DNA of 53,550 bases from contig URZY01000011.1 of NCBI GenBank assembly GCA_900552495.1, positions 1-53,550 on the forward strand, written 5' to 3'. The position numbers and the translations under genes were made by a program. The notes beneath the pieces are model-generated. The model saw only the letters and a program-made list of their open reading frames with translations, had not been told where the DNA came from and did no database searches. This stretch comes from an uncultured Mycoplasmatota bacterium (lineage in GTDB: Bacteria; Bacillota_I; Bacilli_A; RF39; UBA660). This document shows positions 25,460 to 33,524 of this stretch, piece by piece (within the stretch, counting starts at the first letter, position 1; every line of letters starts with the position of its first letter).

Positions 25460-25966
25460 TCATTTTTTGTTTCGACGCTTAGAAACATAGTATTCACTGT
25501 CTTTAACAAACTGTATTCTACCTAGATAATTGCGAGAAGCAAATTCTTCTTCATCAGCTGTATAACCGCAGGCTTCGGCGGAGTTAATACTTTGTTTATT
25601 ACTAGGATCAATATCTAATCTAATCGATTTAATATTGTGATTTTGAAAAAGATAATCAGTAGTTTCACTTATAATGTCTCTTCCATAACCTTTACCTCTT
25701 TGATCTTTTAAAACTGCATATTCTAAAAAGACTTCATCTTGAATCATACTTGAAATAAATACATATCCCACTGGAGTTCCTAAATCCTCTACAACGAAAG
25801 CACTTTGATAAATACTGCGATTATTGTTTTTTGAAGTTTCGAGTCTTTCGCCAATTTGATGAATGTAGTTTGAATGGGATGCTCCTGCATCAAAGTCTTC
25901 TTTTAATTTTTTATGACGATCTTCGCAATATCTTGTTAAAAGTAATGATTTTAATTCTATATCCAT
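25460..25966 (-). CDS. GNAT family N-acetyltransferase
   Basis: 168 residues from ATG 25964-25966. A longer frame begins at 26008 but that start lies upstream of an extended -10 (TGCTATAAT, 25983-25988), so the downstream ATG with GGGTGAT before it is preferred. The acetyl-CoA site is visible as LEYAVLKDQRGKGYGRDII (about 90-108), with the Q/R-x-x-G-x-G/A motif QRGKGYG, then a helix and LDIDPSNKQSINSAEACGY. Substrate unknown. The leader would be only about 10 nt. Confidence 0.85.
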   Translation of the reverse strand: MDIELKSLLLTRYCEDRHKKLKEDFDAGASHSNYIHQIGERLETSKNNNRSIYQSAFVVEDLGTPVGYVFISSMIQDEVFLEYAVLKDQRGKGYGRDIISETTDYLFQNHNIKSIRLDIDPSNKQSINSAEACGYTADEEEFASRNYLGRIQFVKDSEYYVSKRRNKK

Positions 25967-25982
25967 ACTATCACCCACTACC

Positions 25983-25988
25983 ATTATA
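25983..25988 (-). promoter_or_regulatory. Extended -10 of the GNAT gene
   Basis: TG-C-TATAAT on the minus strand, 17 bp before the preferred ATG. It decides the start codon choice. Confidence 0.6.
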
Positions 25989-26060
25989 GCATGGACGAGA
26001 CTAGACATAAAGATTTCATTGGGTCTTTAGGTATATTTGAGGAAAATTAACTTTTAAAAT

Positions 26061-27152
26061 TTAAATATTTGTATTTCTAGAGATATTGAGAATTATTCCA
26101 ATTGAGGCCATACTAATTAGCAAAGAACTTCCACCATAAGATAGAAATGGCAGTGTGACTCCTGTAACCGGAATCATGCCAATGACAACCATTAAGTTCA
26201 TAAGTGTTTGGAACATCATTTGAAATAGAATACCAAAAGATAAATACTTGGAAAAAGAATCTTTTGTATGAGTAGAAATTTTAATTCCTCTTATTAGAAT
26301 AGTAGTAAATAACCCGACAACAATAAAGGCCCCAGCAACACCAAATTCTTCAGAAATAATAGAAAAAATAAAATCTGTTTGGGGCTCTGGTAAATAGAAG
26401 TGTTTTTGGATTGAATTAAGATAACCATTACCTAGGAGACCACCTGGTCCTATAGCATACAGACTCTGAATAATTTGAAAACCAGTTCCAAGGGGATCCT
26501 TCCAAGGATTTATAAACGAAGTTATTCTATCCATTCGATAAGGTGCAATTAAAATAAGCACTACGATGCCAGCTATACCAAGTAAACCACCAAAAAGAAA
26601 AAACTTCATATTAACGCCGGCAATAAATAATAAGGAAATAATCGACATAACTAAGATTGTTCCTGTTCCTAAGTCTGGCTGAAGCATAATTAATAAGAAA
26701 AATAATAAAGTGATTCCTAAAATTGGGAAGACACCTCTCTTAAAATCCTTTATTTCATTATTACTATTTGCTAAATACTTTGAAGTAAAAATAATTAAAC
26801 CTAATTTAGCAAATTCACTGGGTTGAATACCAAGCGAAGCGATTCCAAACCAAGAACGACTTCCATTACGAATACTACCAATACCGGGAATTAAAACTAA
26901 TATTAATAAAATAAAGCAAATTATTATTATTTGATTAGAGCGTTTATAATATATTTCATAGTCAATCTTGGAGATAATAAGCATTATTAATATAGAGGCT
27001 ATTAGAAAAATGCCTTGATATTTAACATAATGAAAACTATCATTAAACTTATATTCAGCCCAAATGCTAGATGCTGAATATATCATTACAAGTCCAAATA
27101 AAGCTAATAGTATTACTGTAAATAAAAGTATTTTATCTAACTTTTTATTCAT
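26061..27152 (-). CDS. ftsW: SEDS glycosyltransferase, FtsW/SpoVE type
   Basis: 363 residues with about 10 membrane helices. SEDS family motifs are present: SRSWFGIASLGIQPSEFAK (about 100-118), LQPDLGTG (158-165) and NPWKDPLGTGFQIIQSLYAI (216-235), then GGSS near the end. The NPWKDP-G-x-G-F/Y-Q signature favours FtsW/SpoVE over RodA. These proteins polymerise lipid II into glycan strands at the septum (FtsW) or the spore cortex (SpoVE) and act with a class B PBP; the cognate PBP is probably the interrupted gene of this window. ATG follows TTAGGTGATGCT. Confidence 0.88.
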   Translation of the reverse strand: MNKKLDKILLFTVILLALFGLVMIYSASSIWAEYKFNDSFHYVKYQGIFLIASILIMLIISKIDYEIYYKRSNQIIIICFILLILVLIPGIGSIRNGSRSWFGIASLGIQPSEFAKLGLIIFTSKYLANSNNEIKDFKRGVFPILGITLLFFLLIMLQPDLGTGTILVMSIISLLFIAGVNMKFFLFGGLLGIAGIVVLILIAPYRMDRITSFINPWKDPLGTGFQIIQSLYAIGPGGLLGNGYLNSIQKHFYLPEPQTDFIFSIISEEFGVAGAFIVVGLFTTILIRGIKISTHTKDSFSKYLSFGILFQMMFQTLMNLMVVIGMIPVTGVTLPFLSYGGSSLLISMASIGIILNISRNTNI

Positions 27153-27191
27153 AGCATCACCTAATATAAGTATATTTTTTCATATAAAAAA

Positions 27192-27207
27192 AAGAACTTG
27201 CGTTCTT
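27192..27207 (-). terminator. Intrinsic terminator of the LRR-transglutaminase gene
   Basis: AAGAAC (27192-27197) and GTTCTT (27202-27207) with an eight-T tail on the minus strand; the right arm overlaps the stop codon. Confidence 0.75.
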
Positions 27208-28981
27208 ATTTTGTTTTGGGTTTAAAAAAGTGATTGGTTTGATCTTTATTTTGATTATTTAGCATTTGGTGGAGTTCGATAACTTGAGAAACATCCTGTT
27301 CAGCTAAAGGTGGTGAGTATCCTTCGGCTCTGCGAACGTTAACTAATATTTCTTTAAACATTTCTAGCGAAGGGTTTGGAGCGGTTAAATAATAGCCTAT
27401 TGTCAATAAACCTTCATCTGGTTCAAATAAATTGGCGTGCTCTTTTATATCTTGCGGCTGTTTTGAAAGTAACTCTTTTATTTGGTTATTATTATAAATA
27501 TCCACTAGGGTTGGATTTATCTCGTCAGGGAAACGAGAATCATATTCTGACATTGGAATTAGGAAATACCTATACAAGGCTAAGTTATCATAAGTTTTAA
27601 TTACCTTACTTTTCATTTCAGCACTTGGCCTAGCAATAATGGTTTGCTCGCCGGTGTCATTTTCAACTATAGAAACATCACGATCACTGTCCCAAGTAAC
27701 ATCAAAAGCATATATGCCATGAATATTATACTTATCATCATCTAGTCGAACTAAATTTCGTTGGTGGCCAGCAAAAGGATTATCTTTAGTTGGAATCGTT
27801 GGAGAAATACTTATGGCTTTAATTCCTAATTCATTTAATAGTGTCTTAGCTAATAAAGCATAGCCAACACAGACAATATTCCCTTCACTAATAATCGAGT
27901 GTAAACTACGAGAATGATTTTTACTAATATTACTTTCTTGGTAGCGCCAAGTTTTTAAAATATCATAAACATACGTAAGTTGTTCAACTGGGGATAGATC
28001 AGCTTGACCAATTAATTCTTTATAGTAATCAATAGTTGCTCGCATAGCTTGAAAACTAGTACTAGAAGCTAGATTGGCACTGTCTTGATAATTGATAAAT
28101 AAATCTGTACTTTTGGCAATACTATTTAAATAATAAGCATCATTTAGAGTTTTATTAGAAGTATAATACGTCACTTTACTAACAGGGCAATCTCTTTTAA
28201 TAGTATGATATAAAGAGGCTGCATCCTTACAGGAAACATTTTTTAAAGAAATTACTGAGCCTGCATGTCTATTAGAAAAGTCAAGATGAATCTCACTTTC
28301 TGGTGTTTCTCTTTCGTATATATAAACGGATGAAAGGTTGGCAGTTGGTTGACCAATTTCTTTATATAATTCTTTTATTGTGGCTAAGTCAGTAAAAGAG
28401 TCAATATAAATTGTATTAACTTTTGAATGATTAGTTGACGAAGGAAACGTAGCTAGAGTTAATCCTTTATAATTAGCTATAATGTCGCCAGCAAAAATAA
28501 TATTATAATTTGGAGTGTTCTTATTTTTATAAAAAGTATTGCTAGAACGGAAATTAATTTTTTTAATATTGGTCATAGTACGAATTTGATCTAACTCTTC
28601 AGTTGTTAGAGAACTATAGTCAGAAAAAGTTATGGTTTCTAGATTAGGGAAATCTCTCAAAAAATCTAAATTACTTAAACAATCCTTAGGAATGGTTAAT
28701 TCCCGGATTGTCCTTGGAATATAATTTTTAATCTTTTCAAAAAAACTCTGAGAAGCAACGAGAATCTTTACTCCTCCGTCAACAAATTTTAAATACTCAC
28801 TTTGAAGATAAGTAGGATCTGTTTTAATTTTGGTAACCTCTTCTATATCGATATCTCGACAGTCAATGACTACTTTATCTGGTGAGGAACTAATCGCACT
28901 TAATATTTCTAATAAATGGTCGTCTAAGTATTGATCTTGCGGTACTCTATAATTTTCATTTATAAATTTATCTATTTCCAT
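27206..28981 (-). CDS. LRR and transglutaminase-like domain protein
   Basis: 591 residues from ATG 28979-28981, with AAGG ten bases before; the ATG three codons earlier touches that site. No signal peptide. Residues about 95-160 resemble leucine-rich repeats (LRDFPNLETITFSDYS, MTNIKKINFRS). From about 330 a transglutaminase-like core appears: Cys in EGNIVCVGYALLAKTLLNEL, His in AGHQRNLVRL or NIHGIYAFDVTWD, and Asp in FDVTWD. Such folds cleave or link peptides; in bacteria they often act on wall peptides or proteins. It lies between mraY and ftsW with its own promoter and a long leader, an odd place for such a gene. Role unknown. Confidence 0.7.
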   Translation of the reverse strand: MEIDKFINENYRVPQDQYLDDHLLEILSAISSSPDKVVIDCRDIDIEEVTKIKTDPTYLQSEYLKFVDGGVKILVASQSFFEKIKNYIPRTIRELTIPKDCLSNLDFLRDFPNLETITFSDYSSLTTEELDQIRTMTNIKKINFRSSNTFYKNKNTPNYNIIFAGDIIANYKGLTLATFPSSTNHSKVNTIYIDSFTDLATIKELYKEIGQPTANLSSVYIYERETPESEIHLDFSNRHAGSVISLKNVSCKDAASLYHTIKRDCPVSKVTYYTSNKTLNDAYYLNSIAKSTDLFINYQDSANLASSTSFQAMRATIDYYKELIGQADLSPVEQLTYVYDILKTWRYQESNISKNHSRSLHSIISEGNIVCVGYALLAKTLLNELGIKAISISPTIPTKDNPFAGHQRNLVRLDDDKYNIHGIYAFDVTWDSDRDVSIVENDTGEQTIIARPSAEMKSKVIKTYDNLALYRYFLIPMSEYDSRFPDEINPTLVDIYNNNQIKELLSKQPQDIKEHANLFEPDEGLLTIGYYLTAPNPSLEMFKEILVNVRRAEGYSPPLAEQDVSQVIELHQMLNNQNKDQTNHFFKPKTK

Positions 28982-29306
28982 GTGACACATCCTTTATTAT
29001 TTTATGGCTAAAAGAAGAAAATTAGATTTATTTGTCTTAGTTGCTGTTTCTTGGATTTTTTATTTCAATAAATCTCTAGCAATTATTTTTCAAGAGACTT
29101 AAAGTCATGCAAAACTGCTACTGTAGTGAATTTTTAATTATCTTTCAAACAAACTCACCTATGTAATGGGTTCAACCCTTCTCTTTTAAAAATGGACATT
29201 CTAGATATAGACTCTTATATCTTTTAACGTCTCAAATTATTAGTTTCTTCTTGATAGTTATCTTAAAGTCTAAGTAGATAAAATTTATACAGTAAAATAA
29301 CCATAT
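28982..29306 (-). ncRNA. Candidate structured leader or small RNA (about 325 nt) before the LRR-transglutaminase gene
   Basis: A gene-free stretch read from a TTGACA-17-TATAGT promoter on the minus strand. Several short palindromes are visible: GGGTTGAACCC, CTACAGTAG, GCAGTTTTGC, GACTTTAAGTC, and an 8-bp stem AAGTCTCT / AGAGATTT. No reading frame of note and no U-tract terminator lies before the coding region, so it looks like a long 5' leader rather than a separate RNA. I cannot match it to a known riboswitch, T-box or tmRNA/6S family. Structured RNA is an inference from promoter position and palindromes only. Confidence 0.35.
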
Positions 29307-29312
29307 AAACTC

Positions 29313-29341
29313 ACTATATAGTACGTTTGTTCGTTTGTCAA
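29313..29341 (-). promoter_or_regulatory. Promoter driving the long leader of the LRR-transglutaminase gene
   Basis: TTGACA (29336-29341), 17 nt, TATAGT (29313-29318) on the minus strand, located after the mraY terminator. Predicted start near 29306. Confidence 0.75.
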
Positions 29342-29387
29342 TTGCCAATTAAAAATTTATTAGCCTTTCAAAACTATTGTAATAAAA

Positions 29388-29420
29388 AATGTAGACTGTG
29401 CTTTTTACACTATCTACATT
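29388..29420 (-). terminator. Intrinsic terminator of mraY
   Basis: AATGTAGA (29388-29395) and TCTACATT (29413-29420), with inner GTG/CAC pairs, and a T tract after it on the minus strand. Confidence 0.8.
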
Positions 29421-29451
29421 CTATTTATCACTTTATTGTTTGTTATTTTTA

Positions 29452-30432
29452 TTATAGCCAGACACCGAAGATTATTCCGGCCATAGCTAATATTAACCCT
29501 GCTACCCAAAATAGTTTAACAATATCTTGCTCTTGCCAGCCCAATTTTTCAAAATGGTGATGAACAGGTGTCATTAAAAATAATTTTTTGTGAAATACTT
29601 GAACCCAAAAGGTTTGAATAATAACGCTTAAGGTTTCTAAAACGAAGATTCCAGCAACAACTAATAGGGTTAATTCTCTATGAGTTAAAATAGCAATTGC
29701 TCCCATAGCAGCGCCTAAAGCTAAGGAACCAGTATCCCCCATAAAAACTTTAGCAGGATGTGTATTGTAAGTTAAAAAGCCTATTAAGCACCCAACTAGA
29801 ATTAGACTGAATATTCCAATATCCTCAAAGCCTACCATTAGAGATATTAAACTAAATGCAATAAAAGCAATAGCAGATAATCCTCCGGCTAAGCCATCTA
29901 AACCATCTGTTAGATTTACAGCATTTGATGCACCAACTAAAACAAATAATATTAGTAAGCCATATAGCCAGCCTAATTCAATATCAATACCAAGGGTTCC
30001 AACTACCCAGGATGTTTGCCCACCATTTCTCATATAAATATAAAAGAAACCTATTGCTATCAAGACTTGCATAAACAATTTTTGATAAGTCGTTAAACCT
30101 TCATTATTACCTTTTCGAATTGATAAAAAGTCATCGAGAAAACCAATACAGGCATATCCAAGAAAGACAAGTAGAACAATTCCTAAATTAGAAGTATATG
30201 GTATCCTATCACTTAATAGTAAATAAATTGTAGTAGCGATAGCAGGAACAATAAATATTAACCCTCCAAAGGTTGGTGTTCCTTCTTTTTTACGATGTGA
30301 TTCTCCCACAAAAATGCTAATCTTTTGTCCAATATGTAACTTTTTTAATACTGGTATTAAGAATAAGCCAAGAATTACTGATGATAAAAAGCCGATCATA
30401 ATTGCAAAGACAGCTTTTGTTAATAATAGCAT
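29452..30432 (-). CDS. mraY: Phospho-N-acetylmuramoyl-pentapeptide transferase
   Basis: 326 residues, ten membrane helices. Transfers phospho-MurNAc-pentapeptide from UDP to undecaprenyl phosphate, making lipid I. Family motifs are present: KKEGTPTFGGLIF (48-60), FLDDFLSIRKGNNEGL (about 100-115) with the Asp pair, NAVNLTDGLDGLAGG (about 170-184) and HRELTLLVV / MTPVHHHFEKLGW (about 285-297) with the His cluster. An extended -10 (TGATATAAT) precedes the start. It belongs to the murein cluster with the PBP and FtsW genes, although terminators split them into units. Confidence 0.97.
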   Translation of the reverse strand: MLLLTKAVFAIMIGFLSSVILGLFLIPVLKKLHIGQKISIFVGESHRKKEGTPTFGGLIFIVPAIATTIYLLLSDRIPYTSNLGIVLLVFLGYACIGFLDDFLSIRKGNNEGLTTYQKLFMQVLIAIGFFYIYMRNGGQTSWVVGTLGIDIELGWLYGLLILFVLVGASNAVNLTDGLDGLAGGLSAIAFIAFSLISLMVGFEDIGIFSLILVGCLIGFLTYNTHPAKVFMGDTGSLALGAAMGAIAILTHRELTLLVVAGIFVLETLSVIIQTFWVQVFHKKLFLMTPVHHHFEKLGWQEQDIVKLFWVAGLILAMAGIIFGVWL

Positions 30433-30458
30433 AAGTTTTCACTCCATTTCCTTGGAAC

Positions 30459-30464
30459 ATTATA
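30459..30464 (-). promoter_or_regulatory. Extended -10 of mraY
   Basis: TG-A-TATAAT on the minus strand, about 30 bp before the start codon; no convincing -35. Confidence 0.5.
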
Positions 30465-30513
30465 TCATAAATAGAAAAACAATATGTATAAATATATTAA
30501 TTTAGACAAAAGT

Positions 30514-32208
30514 TTACATTGCCATTTCGTAGTTTAATTCTTTAACTTTGGCATTGTTTTTCTCTAGATTTTTTACCTGTTCATCTTTTATACGGTCTAG
30601 TTCATATTCCTTTTCTTTTATTTCATCGCGAACCTTTTCAAGGTTTTGTAATAGTTCTTTACATTCAGGAATAATGAGCATATATTCAGAAAATTCAGAC
30701 TCTACTTCTTTAATTGTTCTAGCAAGTTGGCGTGACGTTTTGGTTAGTAAAGTGCTAACGTCATCAAGTTGCTCTAGACTGTGTTCAATTTCTTTATGAT
30801 AGTTGGTAGTATTGACAACTTTGTAACGTCTAGTTACTGTGTGAGGTCGCATAACATTTCTCATAAAGTATAGGTAGGTTGCTGTCATTGTCGCTACACT
30901 TCTTGCACTTCGTGCCCCAGGCAAGATCATTGATGCAGCAAGTAAGGTCATTAGACGTCTACTTTGACGTGACATGCCTTGAACTTGTACTTCAACGCGA
31001 TCCTTAATAGTTGTCGCTTCAGCCATTTTTCTATTTATATCGTCTAAAACTTTATCTTGAGTTAATTGAAAATTTAAAAGTTCCTTATTAAACTTTGCAA
31101 AATCATAGTACTTTTCTCTTAACATATCAAGGTGCTCTTCATCGAGTTCCAAAGTTTTTTTCCTTGTTTCAATTTTATCTTGTAATTTATCTTTTTTGGA
31201 ATCCAATTCATTAAGTTTATTAGAAATCATGATGTAGAGACTAGAATCTTTTATTTCAGAAACAAAATTTTGATTATTAAATGATTCCATATAATCAGCT
31301 ATTAAAGTATATATGTAATTATCATCATACTTATCAATGTTTGGATCAGTAAGTGCCATTTTTAGTTCTTCAACCTTTTTGATAATAGAATTCAATCTAT
31401 CGAGTAACTCTTCGGCTTCATGGGAATCATATAGTTTCTCAGAGGTATCGGCAATAATATTGTATTCAAAAATTAGTTGGCGAAGTTCTTTACGAACGTC
31501 TTTTAATTTATGTTCATATTCACTAACGATTTTATGATTCTTTACTTTATCTAATTGGTCGGTAAAAGAATTTGGCGTATTTTCAGTTAGTGATGGGGAC
31601 TCTTGAAATACAATGTCATTATCTTCTGTGACAATTATTTCTTTGTTTTGATTTGTTAGTGGATTTGTTTCTATAGCCTCTAGAAGGTATTTTTTAGTAC
31701 TAGAAGAAATTAGTTGTTTATCAGAATCTATTTCATCAATTTTGGAATAATTATCTGTAGAATTTAATTCTTTACCACCTGTGAAGTCTGTTAAGTCAAA
31801 TTCTGATACTTGTTTAGACGTTTCTCGATTAAGACCCAATTTTCCTAAAAGATCATCATCTAGTGAAAATATATCATAATTTGATAAAGCTACTATGACC
31901 TCTTTCTTTTCTTGAGCAGAAAGGCTATCTTCGTTTTCAATTCTGGTAATTACTTCGTTTAAGGTCTGTCTTTTAGTTTTTTCACTATCTTCAGTTAATG
32001 ACTGATATATTTGTCCAATTAGAACAATTGGTAAAATTTTTATTAAAGTTATTCCTTGATTTATGCTAACGCTTTTTTCTAATTTCTCGAAGTCTTTTTC
32101 TTGTTGCTCTTGCTGGTAGATGGTCAGTTTTTTCTTATGCGCCTTTGTAATTTGAAGGCTTCTTCTACGGTCATTTTTGCCACCTTTAACACCAATTGTT
32201 TCATTCAT
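30514..32208 (-). CDS. Coiled-coil membrane-associated protein of unknown function
   Basis: 564 residues from ATG 32206-32208, with AAGGTGATACTA before it; the in-frame start at 32235 has no site. A basic N-terminus (NDRRRSLQITKAHKKKLT) precedes a hydrophobic stretch (GITLIKILPIVLIGQIYQSL, about 52-71). Residues about 225-410 and 480-560 are heptad-rich helices (KKDKLQDKIETRKKTLEL). A second hydrophobic patch (LMTLLAASMILPGARSAR) lies near 425-445. No known domain. It lies between mraY and the PBP 3' piece, where other Firmicutes have murein ligases, so a cytoplasmic or membrane division/scaffold role is possible. Confidence 0.65.
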   Translation of the reverse strand: MNETIGVKGGKNDRRRSLQITKAHKKKLTIYQQEQQEKDFEKLEKSVSINQGITLIKILPIVLIGQIYQSLTEDSEKTKRQTLNEVITRIENEDSLSAQEKKEVIVALSNYDIFSLDDDLLGKLGLNRETSKQVSEFDLTDFTGGKELNSTDNYSKIDEIDSDKQLISSSTKKYLLEAIETNPLTNQNKEIIVTEDNDIVFQESPSLTENTPNSFTDQLDKVKNHKIVSEYEHKLKDVRKELRQLIFEYNIIADTSEKLYDSHEAEELLDRLNSIIKKVEELKMALTDPNIDKYDDNYIYTLIADYMESFNNQNFVSEIKDSSLYIMISNKLNELDSKKDKLQDKIETRKKTLELDEEHLDMLREKYYDFAKFNKELLNFQLTQDKVLDDINRKMAEATTIKDRVEVQVQGMSRQSRRLMTLLAASMILPGARSARSVATMTATYLYFMRNVMRPHTVTRRYKVVNTTNYHKEIEHSLEQLDDVSTLLTKTSRQLARTIKEVESEFSEYMLIIPECKELLQNLEKVRDEIKEKEYELDRIKDEQVKNLEKNNAKVKELNYEMAM

Positions 32209-32276
32209 TAGTATCACCTTATTTAAGTTTATCATAAAGTTTTATTTTTAGCACCATGTTTTGAATTATTAAATAA

Positions 32277-33139
32277 TTATTTTAGAAGTAGACGTATAGT
32301 GCCATTCTCTTCAAGTTTTTCACCGGCTGCTGGAGTTTGCTCGACAACTGTATCACCGGTACCTGAGTATTCGATGGTAAAATGTGGAAGGAGTTTTTTT
32401 GCTTCTTTAACTGTTTTCCCTTTTACATTCGGTACTTTGTATGTTATTTTATCTGTCCATTCTAAGTCTTTGGCCATACCTCCAGATTGTTTCTCAATAT
32501 CTAAAGCATCAATTATATCTAGTAGTATTCGTCTAGCAATTGGTGTTGTTGTATAGCTAGATAATAAGGCTGTGTTCTTAGGGTTATCAATGGCAAGATA
32601 TAAAACTGCTTCCGGATCGTTGGAAGGAACAACCGCCATAAACGACATAATATAATTGCCTACTAAATATTTTCCATCTTGAACTTTTTGAGCTGTTCCG
32701 GTTTTACCACCTATTCTGTAGCCTTCAATATAAGCAGATTTTCCTCCACCTAAAGCAACTACACTTTCTAAGGCTTTGCGCATTGTCGCTGAAGTTTCAG
32801 AACTTATAACCTGTCTTACAACAGTGGTATTTTTCTCTTCAATAATCGTATTAGTTCCACTTTCTGAAATACTTTTAACAATGTAAGGTTTATTCAAGTA
32901 ACCACCATTAACAACAGCTGATACGGCGACTGCTTGTTGGATTGGAGTAACACTCACACCTTGACCAAAGGCGGTGGTGGCCAATTCGACATTTCCTACA
33001 CGGTTTAAATCAAAAACTATTCCTTGTGCCTCACCATTAAGATCAATTCCTGTTTTTGTACCAAAACCAAATTTATCTAGGTAAGAAAATAATCTTTCTT
33101 TACCAAGAAGTTGACCAATTTTAACAAACCCTGGGTTAC
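32277..33139 (-). CDS. Class B PBP (SpoVD/PBP2B type), 3' piece of the interrupted gene
   Basis: The C-terminal 287 codons or so of a transpeptidase, open upstream of the 9-bp att core at 33131-33139 but without a start of its own (a TAA lies about 50 bp before the core). It carries the third active-site motif KTGT (GGKTGTAQK), the family segments FVKIGQLLGKERLF and ATTAFGQGVSVTPIQQ, and one PASTA domain at the end (YKVPNVKGKTVKEAKKLL). The STFK and SCN motifs are in the other pieces at 49639-50547 and 44936-45124. Joined at the att cores the gene encodes 634 residues, near SpoVD size (one PASTA); PBP2B usually has two. A spurious TTG start at 32984 exists and should not be used. Confidence 0.9.
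33131..33139 (-). other. Attachment-site core of element B (PBP 3' side)
   Basis: GTAACCCAG on the minus strand, repeated at 44947-44955. It keeps the same codon phase in both pieces (x-GT AAC CCA G-xx), so recombination joins the frames as TGT AAC CCA GGG (Cys-Asn-Pro-Gly). The flank towards 33160 belongs to the element and holds GTCTCTCC, partly matched by GAGAGA in the other element half-site. Confidence 0.85.
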
Positions 33140-33174
33140 TGGGATGGTGACAGGAGAGACTTTTTGTTAAAGAA

Positions 33175-33202
33175 AAACTTAAGAATAGAAATTCTTAAGT
33201 TT
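33175..33202 (-). terminator. Terminator at the inner edge of element B
   Basis: AAACTTAAGAAT and ATTCTTAAGTTT (12-bp stem, 4-nt loop), then TTTTTCTTT on the minus strand. It stops the DUF4176 operon before it can read into the PBP 3' piece. Confidence 0.85.
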
Positions 33203-33207
33203 AATAT

Positions 33208-33513
33208 TTATACTTCACCGTTACTAATTTTTGCTTTGATTTCGTCAGCTGATTGTTTTAATAAGTTATTTAAATTAACTTGGTCTTGGTCTTGATGACC
33301 TACAAATACAATCTCTTTTATATCACTGTGATTAAATCCTACAGCATGTGAACTGTCAATGACACCTTCTGGGTAAGTGCAAGCTCCGTAATCAAAAACT
33401 TTTTTTCCTTTTCCTTCACCAGGTCCAAAGATTAGATAGCTGGTAATCATCAGTTTTTTTTCTCCCCCTTCAAGAAGGACTACTGTTCCTATTGGTAAAA
33501 ATTTATCTTTCAT
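33208..33513 (-). CDS. DUF4176 protein of an LXG/type VII cassette
   Basis: 101 residues from ATG 33511-33513, with AAGGAG seven bases before. DUF4176 proteins (FLPIGTVVLLEGGEKKLMIT start, DYGACTYPEGV centre) are small cytoplasmic proteins found beside LXG or WXG100 genes of type VII secretion in Bacilli. It is the last gene of a three-gene set behind the WXG100-like and LXG-like genes (11-bp gaps), which supports the assignment. Its function is unknown. Confidence 0.88.
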   Translation of the reverse strand: MKDKFLPIGTVVLLEGGEKKLMITSYLIFGPGEGKGKKVFDYGACTYPEGVIDSSHAVGFNHSDIKEIVFVGHQDQDQVNLNNLLKQSADEIKAKISNGEV

Positions 33514-33524
33514 ATACATTCTCC

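Noticed and set aside
29168..29182. tRNA T-arm-like GGGTTCAACCC
   Set aside because: No acceptor, D or anticodon stems around it; it is an isolated palindrome.
32277..32984. A complete 235-residue gene starting at 32984
   Set aside because: The TTG is an internal Leu codon of the PBP; the frame continues in recognisable PBP sequence up to the att core.
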